A stretch of DNA of 64,000 bases from Thermasporomyces sp040195635 (GTDB lineage: Bacteria; Actinomycetota; Actinomycetes; Propionibacteriales; Actinopolymorphaceae), in assembly GCF_040195635.1 (NCBI RefSeq), contig NZ_JBEFTX010000008.1:124001-188000 (forward strand), written 5' to 3'. Each line of letters begins with the position of its first letter. The first letter of the stretch is position 1. The position numbers and the translations under genes are program-made. Of this stretch, positions 32,841 to 41,727 are shown piece by piece. The notes under the pieces are model-generated. The model saw nothing but the letters and a program-made list of their open reading frames with translations, made no database searches and had not been told where the DNA came from.

Positions 32841-34286
32841 TCAGCGGTCCGGTGCGGTGGGTGGCGGTCCGGGCTCGCCCGCACGCGCGTGGCCCGGCGT
32901 TCCGGGAAGCTGCAGTGTCAGCAGGGCGCCGCCACCTGATGCTCGTCCGGCGCTGACGCTGCCCCCGTGACGCTCGGCGACCTGCTTGACGATCGACAGG
33001 CCGAGCCCTGATCCGGGCATCGTCCGGGCCTCCTCCGAACGGTAGAACCGCTCGAACACGTGCGGCAGATCGGCGTCGGCGATGCCGGGACCCTGGTCCG
33101 CGACGTCGAGCACGCCTCCGCGCAACGTGACCGTCACGGCGGCCTGCGGCGGGCTCCACTTCGCGCCGTTGTCGATCAGGTTCGTCACCGCCCGTTCGAG
33201 CGCCTGTGCGTCGCCGAACACCGTCCACGGTTCCGCGCTCACGTCGAAACGCAACCCGGGTGCGCGCCGGCGTACGCGTTCCACGGCGTGCCCCACGATG
33301 TCGGCGAGGTCGACGGGAGCGTGAGTCGCGGCCGGCGGGTCCTCCCGCGACAGTTCGACCAGGTCACCCACCAGCGCGGACAGTTCCGCGACCTGGGCAC
33401 GGACGTCGCGCAGCAGGGCCTCCCGGTCGGCGGGCGACAGCCCCGGACGGCCCTCGCTCTGTGCGAGTAGGTCGAGATTGGTCCGCAAGCTGGTGAGGGG
33501 TGTACGCAGTTCGTGGCCGGCGTCGGCGATGAGGCGGCGTTCGCGCCCGCGGGCCTCGGCCAGCGCTGACAACATCGCGTTGAACGCATGGGCGAGCCGG
33601 GCCAGCTCGTCGGTGCCCTGCACAGGAATCGGTCGCAGGTCACCGGTCCGGGCGACGTGCTCGGCGGCGGCGGTGAGACGGCGTACGGGGCGGAGACCGG
33701 TCCGGGCGATGCCCATCCCCGCCCATGCCGCGACGGCGACCCCCGTGCCTCCGACGAACAGCAGCACCAGCCCGAGCCGCTTCAGCAGCGCTTCGGTCCG
33801 TTCGGTCGACTGGCCGAGGACGAGCGCGAATCCGCGGACCCTGGAGGCCGGCACCGCGACGACGCGGTAGGTCTTTCCGTCATCGCCCTCGGCCGTACGC
33901 ACGCTCGAGGGGAGGAAGCCGCGCGCGACGTTCAGCTCGGGCCTGCCGAGCGGGGGATTGCGGAATCTGCCCTCCTCGGTCTTGGACGCGATGACGCCGG
34001 TGTCGGCGCGGAGGAGGGCGATCCGGATGTCGGCCGCACCGAGCGCCTCGGAGGGGATCTGGGCAAGCACCTGCTGGTCACCCAACGGGCTGGACGCCGC
34101 CGCCTGAGCGCGTTCGAACAGGCTGGCGTCGATCTGGCGGAGAAGGGACACGCGGACGGTGACGTAGGCCGCGATGGAGACGAGCACCACGATGAGTCCC
34201 ACACCGAGCGCGGCGAGGAACCCGATCCGCGCGCGCAGACTGAGACTGCGCTCGCGAGGGCCGGACGGGCGAGGGCCGGAACTCAC
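32841..34286 (-). CDS. Sensor histidine kinase (MprB-like)
   Basis: About 481 residues from GTG 34286; a GTG at 34349 overlapping the regulator's stop is an alternative. Two membrane helices (ARIGFLAALGVGLIVVLVSI; GLVLLFVGGTGVAVAAWAGM) flank an extracytoplasmic sensor domain. Then come a HAMP linker (GLRPVRRLTAAAEHVARTGD), the phospho-acceptor His in ADAGHELRTPLTSLR, the N box (LIDNGAKWS), DQGPGI and GSGLGLSIVKQ. It autophosphorylates and passes phosphate to the regulator encoded just upstream. Together with the HtrA protease gene the set mirrors the mycobacterial MprAB-PepD envelope-stress module. Confidence 0.92.
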   Translation of the reverse strand: MSSGPRPSGPRERSLSLRARIGFLAALGVGLIVVLVSIAAYVTVRVSLLRQIDASLFERAQAAASSPLGDQQVLAQIPSEALGAADIRIALLRADTGVIASKTEEGRFRNPPLGRPELNVARGFLPSSVRTAEGDDGKTYRVVAVPASRVRGFALVLGQSTERTEALLKRLGLVLLFVGGTGVAVAAWAGMGIARTGLRPVRRLTAAAEHVARTGDLRPIPVQGTDELARLAHAFNAMLSALAEARGRERRLIADAGHELRTPLTSLRTNLDLLAQSEGRPGLSPADREALLRDVRAQVAELSALVGDLVELSREDPPAATHAPVDLADIVGHAVERVRRRAPGLRFDVSAEPWTVFGDAQALERAVTNLIDNGAKWSPPQAAVTVTLRGGVLDVADQGPGIADADLPHVFERFYRSEEARTMPGSGLGLSIVKQVAERHGGSVSAGRASGGGALLTLQLPGTPGHARAGEPGPPPTAPDR

Positions 34287-34332
34287 GGGAGGTCTCTCGG
34301 CTGGAGGTTCACGGCGCGTCTCATGGCGCGAC

Positions 34333-35013
34333 TCACGGTGGGGTGTCACGAAGGACGTAGCCGACGCCTCGCACAGTGTGCAGCAGCCGAGGTTCCCCGC
34401 CAGCCTCGGTCTTGCGGCGGAGGTAGCCGACATAGACCTCCAGGGAGTTCGCCGAGGTCGGGAAGTCGAAGCCCCATACCTCCTCGAGGATCTGCGTACG
34501 CTCCAGGACCTGCCTGGGGTGGCGGAGGAAGAGCTCGAGGAGCGCGAACTCGGTACGTGTCAGGCTGATCGCCCGTTCACCGCGGTGGACTTCCCTCGTG
34601 CTTGGCTCGAGCGTGAGGTCGGCGTAGGCCAGCGTCGTGCCGTCAGAGCCCGGCGTCGCGCGCCGGAGCAGGGCCCGCAGCCGGGCCAGCAACTCCTCGA
34701 GCGCGAACGGCTTGCTCAGGTAGTCGTCCGCCCCGGCGTCGAGGCCGGTGACCCGGTCCGCCACCGCGTCGCGCGCGGTGAGGACGAGGATGGGCACATC
34801 GTTGCCGGTGGCCCGCAGCGCCCGACAGGTGGCGATTCCGTCGAGGCGCGGCATCATGACGTCGAGGATCACCGCGTCGGGATTCTTCGCGGCGACGCTT
34901 CGCAGCGCCTGCTCACCACTCTCGGCAAGCTCGACCTCGAAGCCGTTGAAGACGAGCGACCGGCGCAGGGAGTCCCTGACCCCCTGATCGTCGTCCACGA
35001 CAAGGATCCGCAC
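34333..35013 (-). CDS. OmpR/PhoB-family response regulator (MprA-like)
   Basis: 226 residues from GTG 35013. The receiver domain has RILVVDDDQGVRDSL, the phospho-acceptor Asp in DAVILDVMMPRLDG, LVLTARDAVADRV and DDYLSKPFALEELLAR. The DNA-binding winged helix is typical of OmpR (SLTRTEFALLELFLRHPRQV, then VWGFDFPTSANSLEVYVGYL). The frame extends further upstream, but homologues begin at this valine-encoded start. It heads the operon, with the kinase directly after it. Confidence 0.94.
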   Translation of the reverse strand: MRILVVDDDQGVRDSLRRSLVFNGFEVELAESGEQALRSVAAKNPDAVILDVMMPRLDGIATCRALRATGNDVPILVLTARDAVADRVTGLDAGADDYLSKPFALEELLARLRALLRRATPGSDGTTLAYADLTLEPSTREVHRGERAISLTRTEFALLELFLRHPRQVLERTQILEEVWGFDFPTSANSLEVYVGYLRRKTEAGGEPRLLHTVRGVGYVLRDTPP

Positions 35014-35156
35014 GAGACGCAGTCTGCCCCCTCGACCTGAACGCACGCTGAGCGCAATGCGGTGCTGACCTGCGTGGTCTCGGGTGTGCGGTGCAGGCTC
35101 GCCCGTACCGGGGTGGTTTGCGACGTACGTCCGTGCCATCGTGGTCTCCGGGCCGC

Positions 35157-35435
35157 TCAGCGGCGGATCTCGAACGACGTGAGGCCCTCCACCCGCTCGT
35201 CGTGCGACTCGAGGTGCAGGACTTGGGCGGTGGGTGGGCCGGTCCGGCACCAGTCGAGCATCGTGGCGACCTGGACCTCGGTGCCTTCGAAGACGGCCTC
35301 GACGGCGCCGTCGTGGCGATTGCGTACCCATCCGGCCACTCCGGCGGCGTTGGCCGCGCGCCGGCAGCTGTCCCGGAAGAACACTCCCTGGACCCTTCCA
35401 CGGGCGACGACGCGGGTACGAATGATCGCGGACAT
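35157..35435 (-). CDS. acyP: Acylphosphatase
   Basis: 92 residues from ATG 35435. The catalytic arginine and phosphate loop are in ARGRVQGVFFRDSCRRAA, and the catalytic Asn is in GWVRNRHDGAVEAVFEG. Length and order fit the family, which hydrolyses acyl phosphates such as carbamoyl- or 1,3-bisphosphoglyceryl-phosphate. A longer upstream frame is not supported. The interrupted hypothetical gene lies 32 bp upstream on the same strand, so the two may be co-transcribed. Confidence 0.92.
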   Translation of the reverse strand: MSAIIRTRVVARGRVQGVFFRDSCRRAANAAGVAGWVRNRHDGAVEAVFEGTEVQVATMLDWCRTGPPTAQVLHLESHDERVEGLTSFEIRR

Positions 35436-35467
35436 GCCACCAGCATGCCCAACCCCGCACGGACAGG

Positions 35468-35979
35468 TCAGGCTGCGAGGGCGGGGAGCTGGCCGGCGGT
35501 CGTGCCGGACCGGCAGCGCCAGCCGTGCTCGGTCACCAGGAAGACGTCGGCCACAGGCAGGCCGTACAGACCCGACTCGTCGGTGAGAGCGTGCAGCCAG
35601 GTGTCGTCGGTCGGAAGCCAGACGACCCGACCACGCCGGCAACGGACCATGACGACCGCATGGGTCGGTGGGCTGGGTCGTCCTTCGGGGCCATCGTGGC
35701 GAGCATGCCGCGGAGGGCGGTGCGTGCATCCGCAGCACCGATTGTCCCGCCGGCCGAGCCGGTGGGCGACCTGCCGGACGAGCCGGTGGGCGACCTGCCG
35801 GACGAGCCGGCGGGCGACGGTGGCGGCAGGTCGATCCAGCCGGCATGGTCGACGTAGGAGCGGGACAGTCGGATGATCGCCAGGACGACGCGATCGCGGC
35901 CGAACGGCACGTGTCGGCCGATCCGGCGCAGGAGCGTCCCTGGATCACGCTGGGCAACGGAACGACTTGTTCTGGTCAC
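35468..35979 (-). pseudogene. Interrupted hypothetical gene (probable frameshift)
   Basis: From GTG 35979 a frame with strong coding bias reads TRTSRSVAQRDPGTLLRRIG, RHVPFGRDRVVLAIIRLSRS, YVDHAGWIDLPPP, then a Gly/Ser/Pro repeat and RTALRGMLATMAPKDDPAHR. Bias then moves to a second frame, THAVVMVRCRRGRVVWLPTD, DTWLHALTDESGLYGLPVAD and VFLVTEHGWRCRSG, ending at 35468. The switch lies near 35655-35670. Either one gene lost the frame, or a second small gene starts at ATG 35650. I do not recognise the protein. The repeat is encoded by 24-bp DNA units at 35756-35817. Confidence 0.55.
35756..35817. repeat. 24-bp tandem repeat, 2.6 copies
   Basis: The unit begins GAGCCGGTGGGCGACCTGCC and occupies 35756-35779 and 35780-35803, with a partial third copy. 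It is inside the first frame of the interrupted hypothetical gene and preserves that frame. Confidence 0.85.
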
Positions 35980-36126
35980 ACGGGCAAGCCTGCCCGATTT
36001 GCGCCAGATGCCCCGGTAGTTATCCACAAGTAGCACGCTGTGGATGATCAACACCGGACAGTGCCGCCGATCGGGCATGCTTCCGTCCACCGTTTCACCG
36101 GGAGGAAGCCGCAACGGGGAGGAAGC

Positions 36127-36678
36127 GTGGAGAGATTCCATCTGGTCGGTTGCATCCGAGTAGATCCGCCGCTGCGGCGGGTTGAGTTCGAGTACCTCAT
36201 GGCGTTCGCCGAGTCGCGCCGGTGGAGCCGGCCGGACGGCCCTTACGCGGTACCCGGCAACCCGCTCGCGGAGTGCCTGGACTCGTCGCTCGACCTGGCG
36301 AGCTACGGCGTACCAGCGGAAGGGCAGCCGGGCCTGTTGTGTCCGTGGATCCCGAGCCGGGCCGGGGAGGTCCTCGTGCCGGTGGACGGCCTGCCCGGTG
36401 GCAACGGGCTGCCGCCCGGCGAAGTGGCCGGGTGGCTGGACTATCTGAGCGAGCACTTCCTCCGTCCAGGCGCGCTGACCGAGAAGGTCGACGACGGCCC
36501 GTCGGCGGGGACGTTCGTCGACTTCGGTTTCGATCACGTGCTGAACGGTGCGGCGGCGGTGTCCAGTGACCGCACCGGGCTCTTGACCCTTGTCCGGGTC
36601 GCGGCGAACCAGATCAGGGTCGAGGCCGTTTCCGAGAGCGTGCCGTCCGGTCAGTCGGACCAGGTCAATGGTGTGTAG
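36127..36678 (+). CDS. Conserved hypothetical protein
   Basis: 183 residues from GTG 36127, with GGGGAGGAA upstream. The sequence is acidic and soluble (FHLVGCIRVDPPLRRVEFEY; WSRPDGPYAVPGNPLAE; LCPWIPSRAGEVLVP; GEVAGWLDYLSEHFLRPGAL), with no membrane segment or known catalytic motif. It is probably a small beta/alpha protein. The 3' end overlaps the 3' end of the convergent dinB gene by 28 bp. The function is unknown. Confidence 0.72.
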   Translation: MERFHLVGCIRVDPPLRRVEFEYLMAFAESRRWSRPDGPYAVPGNPLAECLDSSLDLASYGVPAEGQPGLLCPWIPSRAGEVLVPVDGLPGGNGLPPGEVAGWLDYLSEHFLRPGALTEKVDDGPSAGTFVDFGFDHVLNGAAAVSSDRTGLLTLVRVAANQIRVEAVSESVPSGQSDQVNGV

Positions 36679-38129
36679 GGCGCGAGGTCGGGGTCGTCAG
36701 CGGCAAGGGTGCGCACGACGCCCGGGGTGGTTGTCGCGGTCTCGAACCGGACCGTCACCCGACCGAGGCCCGCCCCCCAGACCCAGCCTCGACCGTACGA
36801 CGCGTGAACGGCGTCCGCGCCAGGCATCCAGCGCCGCGCGCCAGGCTCCTGTGTCGCGTCACCCGCGTGAGGTCCGCTGGCATCTGTGCTGACGTCGGTC
36901 TTCCGCCCGCTGGCCTGACCCGCTTCGCTGGCCTGACCCGCTTCGCTGGCCTGACCAGCGCCGGTGGGCGGCTCGGTCACGTCGGCCTGCCCCCACTCCG
37001 CACCGGCAGTGCCCGCGGAGGTCGCGTCCTGGGGGAGGGCGTCGTCGCGGGAGGAGAACAGATCCTGCTGGGCCCAGCCCGCGAGTCCTGACACACCCAC
37101 GCCGAGCAACCGCACCCCGGCCGACGTGTCGACCTCCTGGAGCAGACGGCGGGAGAGGGCCGTCACCGTCCGGCGATCGTCGGTGGGGCCGGCGACCGTG
37201 GCCGAACGGGTATGAGTGGTGAAGTCGAAGAGCCGTATTTTCACCGTGACAGTCCGGCCGGACAGTCCCTCGCCGACCAGACGTTCGCAGACCCGGGTGG
37301 CGAGCCGGTCGACTATCACGGCGAGCAGGGCCGGGTCGGCGATGTCGCGGTCGAAGGTGTCCTCGACGCTGATCGACTTCGACTCGCGTTCGGCCACGAC
37401 CGGCCGGTCGTCCTGCGCCCGGGCGAGTCGGCCCAGCGACTGCCCGTGAGCCTTGCCGAGCAAGGAGACGAGTTCCTTCTCCGGGACCCGTGCGAGCTCA
37501 CCCACCGTGTGCACTCCGATCCGGCGCAGGCGTTCGTTGGTGGCCGGTCCCACGCCGGGGATTCGCGACACTGGCATCGGCCGCAGGAGCGCGCTCTCGG
37601 TGCCGGGCGGGACGACCACGAGTCCGTCCGGTTTGTCGAGGTCACTCGCGATCTTGGCGATGAGCTTGGAGGACCCGGCGCCGATCGATGCGGTGACGCC
37701 ACCGCTGGTTTCGCTCACGCGTGCCTTGAGCTCACGGCCCAGGTCCTCGACGTCCGCGGCGCTCAGGTCGGTCTGACCAGCGGCCGCCAGATCGACGTAC
37801 GCCTCGTCGAACGACACCGGTTCGACCAGCGGGGAGACTTCGCGCAGAACGGCCAGGACCGCGCGACTGGTCAACCGGTACGCGGCGAAACGCCCGCTGA
37901 GGAACGCCGCATGTGGGCAGCGCGACCGCGCCTCCGCCATCCGCATGGCCGAACGGACACCGAACGCGCGCGCTTCGTACGACGCCGTGGCGACGACTCC
38001 GCGCGGCCCCAAGCCACCGACGATCACGGGCTTTCCGCGCAGCGACGGCTTGTCGCGTTGCTCGACCGCGGCGAAGAACGCATCCAGGTCGAGGTGGAGG
38101 ACGCTCGGCTCGGTGCGCACAGGCGTCAT
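36651..38129 (-). CDS. dinB: DNA polymerase IV (Y family)
   Basis: 492 residues from ATG 38129, with GAGG 7 nt upstream. Catalytic carboxylates are in LHLDLDAFFAAVEQ (D14) and PVSFDEAYVDL; the steric and nucleotide loop is ATASYEARAFGVRSAM. The helix-hairpin-helix VSRIPGVGPATNERLRRIGV and the little-finger domain follow. A clamp-binding motif QQDLF ends the usual protein. Beyond it is an unusual C-terminal extension: a linker with three GQASEA-type repeats and a globular module (YGRGWVWGAGLGRVTVRFET) found in some actinomycete DinB proteins. The enzyme performs error-prone bypass synthesis. Confidence 0.93.
   Translation of the reverse strand: MTPVRTEPSVLHLDLDAFFAAVEQRDKPSLRGKPVIVGGLGPRGVVATASYEARAFGVRSAMRMAEARSRCPHAAFLSGRFAAYRLTSRAVLAVLREVSPLVEPVSFDEAYVDLAAAGQTDLSAADVEDLGRELKARVSETSGGVTASIGAGSSKLIAKIASDLDKPDGLVVVPPGTESALLRPMPVSRIPGVGPATNERLRRIGVHTVGELARVPEKELVSLLGKAHGQSLGRLARAQDDRPVVAERESKSISVEDTFDRDIADPALLAVIVDRLATRVCERLVGEGLSGRTVTVKIRLFDFTTHTRSATVAGPTDDRRTVTALSRRLLQEVDTSAGVRLLGVGVSGLAGWAQQDLFSSRDDALPQDATSAGTAGAEWGQADVTEPPTGAGQASEAGQASEAGQASGRKTDVSTDASGPHAGDATQEPGARRWMPGADAVHASYGRGWVWGAGLGRVTVRFETATTTPGVVRTLAADDPDLAPYTPLTWSD
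36911..36957. repeat. 18-bp tandem repeat inside dinB, 2.6 copies
   Basis: TGGCCTGACCCGCTTCGC repeats at 36911-36928 and 36929-36946, with a partial third copy. It encodes the GQASEA repeats between the clamp motif and the C-terminal module. Confidence 0.85.
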
Positions 38130-38316
38130 CCTCGCAACCTCGGGAGGCCGGTGGGGTGAGTGGACGACCGGTTCGGCGGCCGCGGTACTCAGGTGGGCGT
38201 GGGACCCGGCGGCGCTTGACCGGCCACATTTCATCCACAGGTACGTGATCGGCGGGTTCGTCCACAGGCCGGCGAACATGCCGGCTGCCCGACTCCCGCG
38301 CTGCCACGCTCGACCT

Positions 38317-39528
38317 ATGAACACACCCACCCGTACCCACCGTCCCGGCCTCACCCTGCGCACCCCCGAGGACGTCCTCGCCAAGGTGCCCTACCTCGTG
38401 GGCTTCCACCCACACGAGAGCCTCGTCGTCCTGGCCATCCGACCGGACCAGGAGGTGCACTGCACGCTGCGGGCCGACTTGCCACCCGACGTCCGCTGGC
38501 CCGAGCCGGAGAGGCGAGATGATGTCAGCGACGCCGCGGTCCCTGACCTTGTGGACCTCGATGTCGCCTACCCCGGCGTTGACCGCGGCGTTCACCCGGG
38601 CACGGAGACAGACGTTGAGCAAGGCACACAGGCAGGCGTTGACCCGGGCACGGAGGCAGGCACGGAGACAGGCATCGGCAGGCGGATCGACGAGAGCGAG
38701 ATCCTCGACCTCGCCGTGCACCTCGCGGACGTTCTCTTCGGCCAGGAGACGACCCATGCCCTGTTGATCGCCTACACGTCGAACTCGTTCCGCGCGGGCC
38801 CGGTGCTGCGGGTCGTCCACGCCGTTCTCGAGGCTGCCGGTATCACAGTGCTCGACCGGCTGATCGCGGACGGGCAGCGCTGGTGGTCCGACGCCTGCCT
38901 GGACGCGGGATGTTGTCCGCGATCCGGCACTCCGTACGATCTCGCGCACCATCCGGTGACGGCCAGGTCGGTGTTCGCAGGCGAGGTCGCGCTCGCCGAC
39001 GAGGAGGCATTGCGCCGTTCGATCGCGCCCACCGACGGGGGGTCGGCGTCTGTCATGGGTGTACTCATCGCACGCGTGGGGGAGGAGGTCGCGGGCCGGT
39101 CGAGTGCCTGTGCCACCGGAGACGCCGTACGCACGATGGACCAACGCATGGACAATGCATGCCACTATGTCGCCACCCTCGTCGAGACAGGTGCGGGTGT
39201 CTCCTCACCCCTGACCGACGAGCAGGTGGCAAGGGCCTGCGTCCTGGTCGCTGACCACCAGGCGATGGCAGCGGTAGCAAAGCTCGTCACGCCGGAAACA
39301 GCGGGCGTCCACCAGGACCTGTGGACCCGCGTGCTCCGCCGGACCGTGGCACCTCATGATGCGGGTCCCGCGACGTTGTTGGCGTTCGCGGCGTGGTCGG
39401 GCGGTCATGGGGCCCTCTCCCGCTGTGCGCTCGAACGCGCCCTCGCGAGTGATCCGGACTGTCCGATGGCCTACTTCGTGGCGGAACTGTTGACCCACGG
39501 CGTGTCTCCCGGGCTCGAGAGGGCGTGA
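38317..39528 (+). CDS. DUF4192 family protein
   Basis: 403 residues from ATG 38317. The defining opening LRTPEDVLAKVPYLVGFHPH, then ESLVVLAIR, matches DUF4192, and the middle has DRLIADGQRWWSDACLDAGC, then CPRSGTPYDL. The C-terminus is helical with TPR-like character (LLAFAAWSGGHGALSRCALE). Between about residues 75 and 125 is an acidic Gly/Thr/Asp/Glu-rich insertion with imperfect repeats. The function of DUF4192 is unknown; it is restricted to actinomycetes. The gene diverges from dinB across 187 bp. Confidence 0.88.
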   Translation: MNTPTRTHRPGLTLRTPEDVLAKVPYLVGFHPHESLVVLAIRPDQEVHCTLRADLPPDVRWPEPERRDDVSDAAVPDLVDLDVAYPGVDRGVHPGTETDVEQGTQAGVDPGTEAGTETGIGRRIDESEILDLAVHLADVLFGQETTHALLIAYTSNSFRAGPVLRVVHAVLEAAGITVLDRLIADGQRWWSDACLDAGCCPRSGTPYDLAHHPVTARSVFAGEVALADEEALRRSIAPTDGGSASVMGVLIARVGEEVAGRSSACATGDAVRTMDQRMDNACHYVATLVETGAGVSSPLTDEQVARACVLVADHQAMAAVAKLVTPETAGVHQDLWTRVLRRTVAPHDAGPATLLAFAAWSGGHGALSRCALERALASDPDCPMAYFVAELLTHGVSPGLERA

Positions 39529-39707
39529 GATGCCTTCGGCAGGGTGGTCCGCCACGTCCTCACCGATGCCGGATTCTGTTGTCCAGCTTCTTCGTTTTCT
39601 GACGAGATCTGAGGAATTCTGGTCAAGACAGTGCCTCGAGGCCCCTTGGCGAGAAGTGCATTCGATGCGACTCTCGCGGTGAGGGGTTCCTGGGGGAGGA
39701 GCGGCGG

Positions 39708-41192
39708 ATGGGGCAGGAGATCGAGGCCCGGGCCTTCACCCGTGAGGACCGCGCCAGGTTCCGCAGCAAGCTACGTCGCTGCACCGAGGCGTGCACGCAG
39801 ATGCTCGACGAGTCGTGGTTCGAGGGCGACTCGAGGTCGACCGGATTCGAGATCGAGCTGAACCTCGTCGACGAGCGCGGCGATCCCGCTCTCCGGAACG
39901 CCGAGATCCTCGAGGCGATCGACGATCCCGCCTTCCAGACCGAGCTGGCGCAGTACAACATCGAGGTCAACATGGCACCGCGTCGGCTGTACGGCAGTGC
40001 CCTGAAGGACTTCGAGGACGACCTGTGGGCGCGCCTCAATGCCGCTGACGCGAAGGCCCGTGAGCGCGGCGCACGGATCGCCATGGTCGGGATCCTGCCG
40101 ACGGTGACGGCCGGCCACATGTCGGTCGACGTACTCTCTCCCAACACCAGGTACAAGCTCCTCAACGACCAGATCATCCTCGCCCGTGGCGAAGACATCC
40201 GGATCGTCATCGATGGGGTCGACGAGCTCGTGATGACGACCGACACCGTGGCGCCCGAGTCTGCGTGCACGAGTACCCAGCTCCACCTGCAGGTGAGCCC
40301 GGACGCCTTTGCTGCCTACTGGAACGCCGCCCAGGCCATCGCCGGTCCGCAGGTCGCCGTCTGCGCCAACTCCCCGTTCCTGTTCGGCAAGGAGTTGTGG
40401 AGAGAGACCCGGATCAAACTGTTCGAGCAAGCGATCGACACCCGCAGCGACGAACTCGTGGAGCAGGGCGTCCGGCCCCGGGTGTGGTTCGGCGAACGCT
40501 GGCTCGGTTCGGTGAGCGAACTGTTCGACGAGAACGTCCGGTACTTCTCTCCGTTGTTGCCGGTATGTGACGACGAGGATCCGCTGGAGTCGCTGGGCAG
40601 TGGGCGCACCCCTGACCTGTCGGAGCTTCGCCTGCACAACGGCACGATCTACCGCTGGAACCGACCGGTCTACGACGTCGTTGACAACCAGCCGCACCTG
40701 CGGATCGAGAACCGTGTCCTGCCGGCCGGGCCGACCGTCGTCGACGTCCTCGCCAACGCCGCGTTCTACTTCGGTCTGGTTCGCCAGCTCGCAGAAGCCG
40801 ACCGTCCGCTCTGGTCGCAGATGTCCTTCGACGCGGCGGCGGAGAACTTCGTACGCGGTGCGCGCCACGGCATCGGTGCCGAGCAGTACTGGCCAGGTTC
40901 CGGATGGCTGCAGGCCGCCGAACTCGTGCTCCGCAAGCTCCTGCCGCTCGCCCACGAAGGGCTCGCCAGCTGGGGCGTCGACCGTGCCCAGCGCGAACGC
41001 CTGCTCGGCGTGATCGAGCAGCGCTGCCTGTCCGGGCAGAACGGCGCCGCCTGGCAGGTGGCCACGTTCCACCGCATCTACGACCGGGGTCGTATCTCGC
41101 GCCTCGACGCGTTGCGCGAGATGGTGCGCCGCTATCTCGAGTACATGTCGACCAACGCGCCGGTGCACACCTGGCCTGTCGACCAGTCCTAG
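39708..41192 (+). CDS. Glutamate-cysteine ligase-family (GCS2-like) carboxylate-amine ligase
   Basis: 494 residues from ATG 39708, preceded by GGGGGAGGAG within 15 nt. The GCS2/YbdK-type catalytic layout is visible: STGFEIELNLVDERGDP for the first metal-binding acids, QYNIEVNMAPR, SACTSTQLHLQVSPD for the His/Gln block, ANSPFLFGKELWRETRIKLF, and HLRIENRVLPAGPTVVDVLA. These enzymes join glutamate to cysteine or another amine using ATP. Actinomycetes use mycothiol and ergothioneine, so a role in ergothioneine or another gamma-glutamyl product is possible, but no such genes adjoin it. Confidence 0.82.
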   Translation: MGQEIEARAFTREDRARFRSKLRRCTEACTQMLDESWFEGDSRSTGFEIELNLVDERGDPALRNAEILEAIDDPAFQTELAQYNIEVNMAPRRLYGSALKDFEDDLWARLNAADAKARERGARIAMVGILPTVTAGHMSVDVLSPNTRYKLLNDQIILARGEDIRIVIDGVDELVMTTDTVAPESACTSTQLHLQVSPDAFAAYWNAAQAIAGPQVAVCANSPFLFGKELWRETRIKLFEQAIDTRSDELVEQGVRPRVWFGERWLGSVSELFDENVRYFSPLLPVCDDEDPLESLGSGRTPDLSELRLHNGTIYRWNRPVYDVVDNQPHLRIENRVLPAGPTVVDVLANAAFYFGLVRQLAEADRPLWSQMSFDAAAENFVRGARHGIGAEQYWPGSGWLQAAELVLRKLLPLAHEGLASWGVDRAQRERLLGVIEQRCLSGQNGAAWQVATFHRIYDRGRISRLDALREMVRRYLEYMSTNAPVHTWPVDQS

Positions 41193-41358
41193 CCGGACCA
41201 GCGAACCCCCGGTCCCGGCGGAGCGATCCCCGGCTCCCGGCCGGACCAGCTGACCGGGCGCGCACGCCCCAGCCTCGGACCTACCTCGCTCGGAACTCGG
41301 ACCGGGAGGCAACCGTCATCCGGGGAAAAGCGTCTGAAGGCCCGAGAGGGGGTCGATC

Positions 41359-41670
41359 ATGCCCAACCAGCGTCGTGTCGGCCGGGGTGGCCGCCATCCC
41401 GTCCTGCGCGGGTCGTCCTGGACCTGGCAGGAGCATGCAGCCTGCCGGAGCGAACCTGCCGACATCTTCTTCGGCCCGGAGGGCGAGAAGCCGGCAGAGC
41501 GCAATGAGCGCGAGCAGCGTGCGGTCGAGATCTGTGCGCGATGTCCGGTCCGCCAGCAGTGCCAGGGACACGCGGTTCGGCTGCCCGAGACCTACGGCGT
41601 CTGGGGTGGGACGACCGAGGCCGGGCGGCAGACGTCCCGACGCGGTCGACTGGCCTCTCCCGCCGCGTAG
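41359..41670 (+). CDS. WhiB-family iron-sulfur transcription factor
   Basis: 103 residues. The four cluster cysteines are C29, C59, C62 and C68 (ACRSEP; CARCPVRQQC), followed by the G-V-W turn GVWGGTTE (80-87) and a basic DNA-binding tail GRQTSRRGRLASP. The family binds a 4Fe-4S cluster that senses O2 or NO and often acts by contacting sigma region 4 of the principal sigma factor, two copies of which lie 2-5 kb downstream. The subgroup (WhiB1, WhiB4 etc.) is not certain. Confidence 0.92.
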   Translation: MPNQRRVGRGGRHPVLRGSSWTWQEHAACRSEPADIFFGPEGEKPAERNEREQRAVEICARCPVRQQCQGHAVRLPETYGVWGGTTEAGRQTSRRGRLASPAA

Positions 41671-41727
41671 GGCCGGACGTCTCCTCCTCGGATCGGGCAT
41701 CAACCACCCGAGCCCCGAGCGCTGCGG

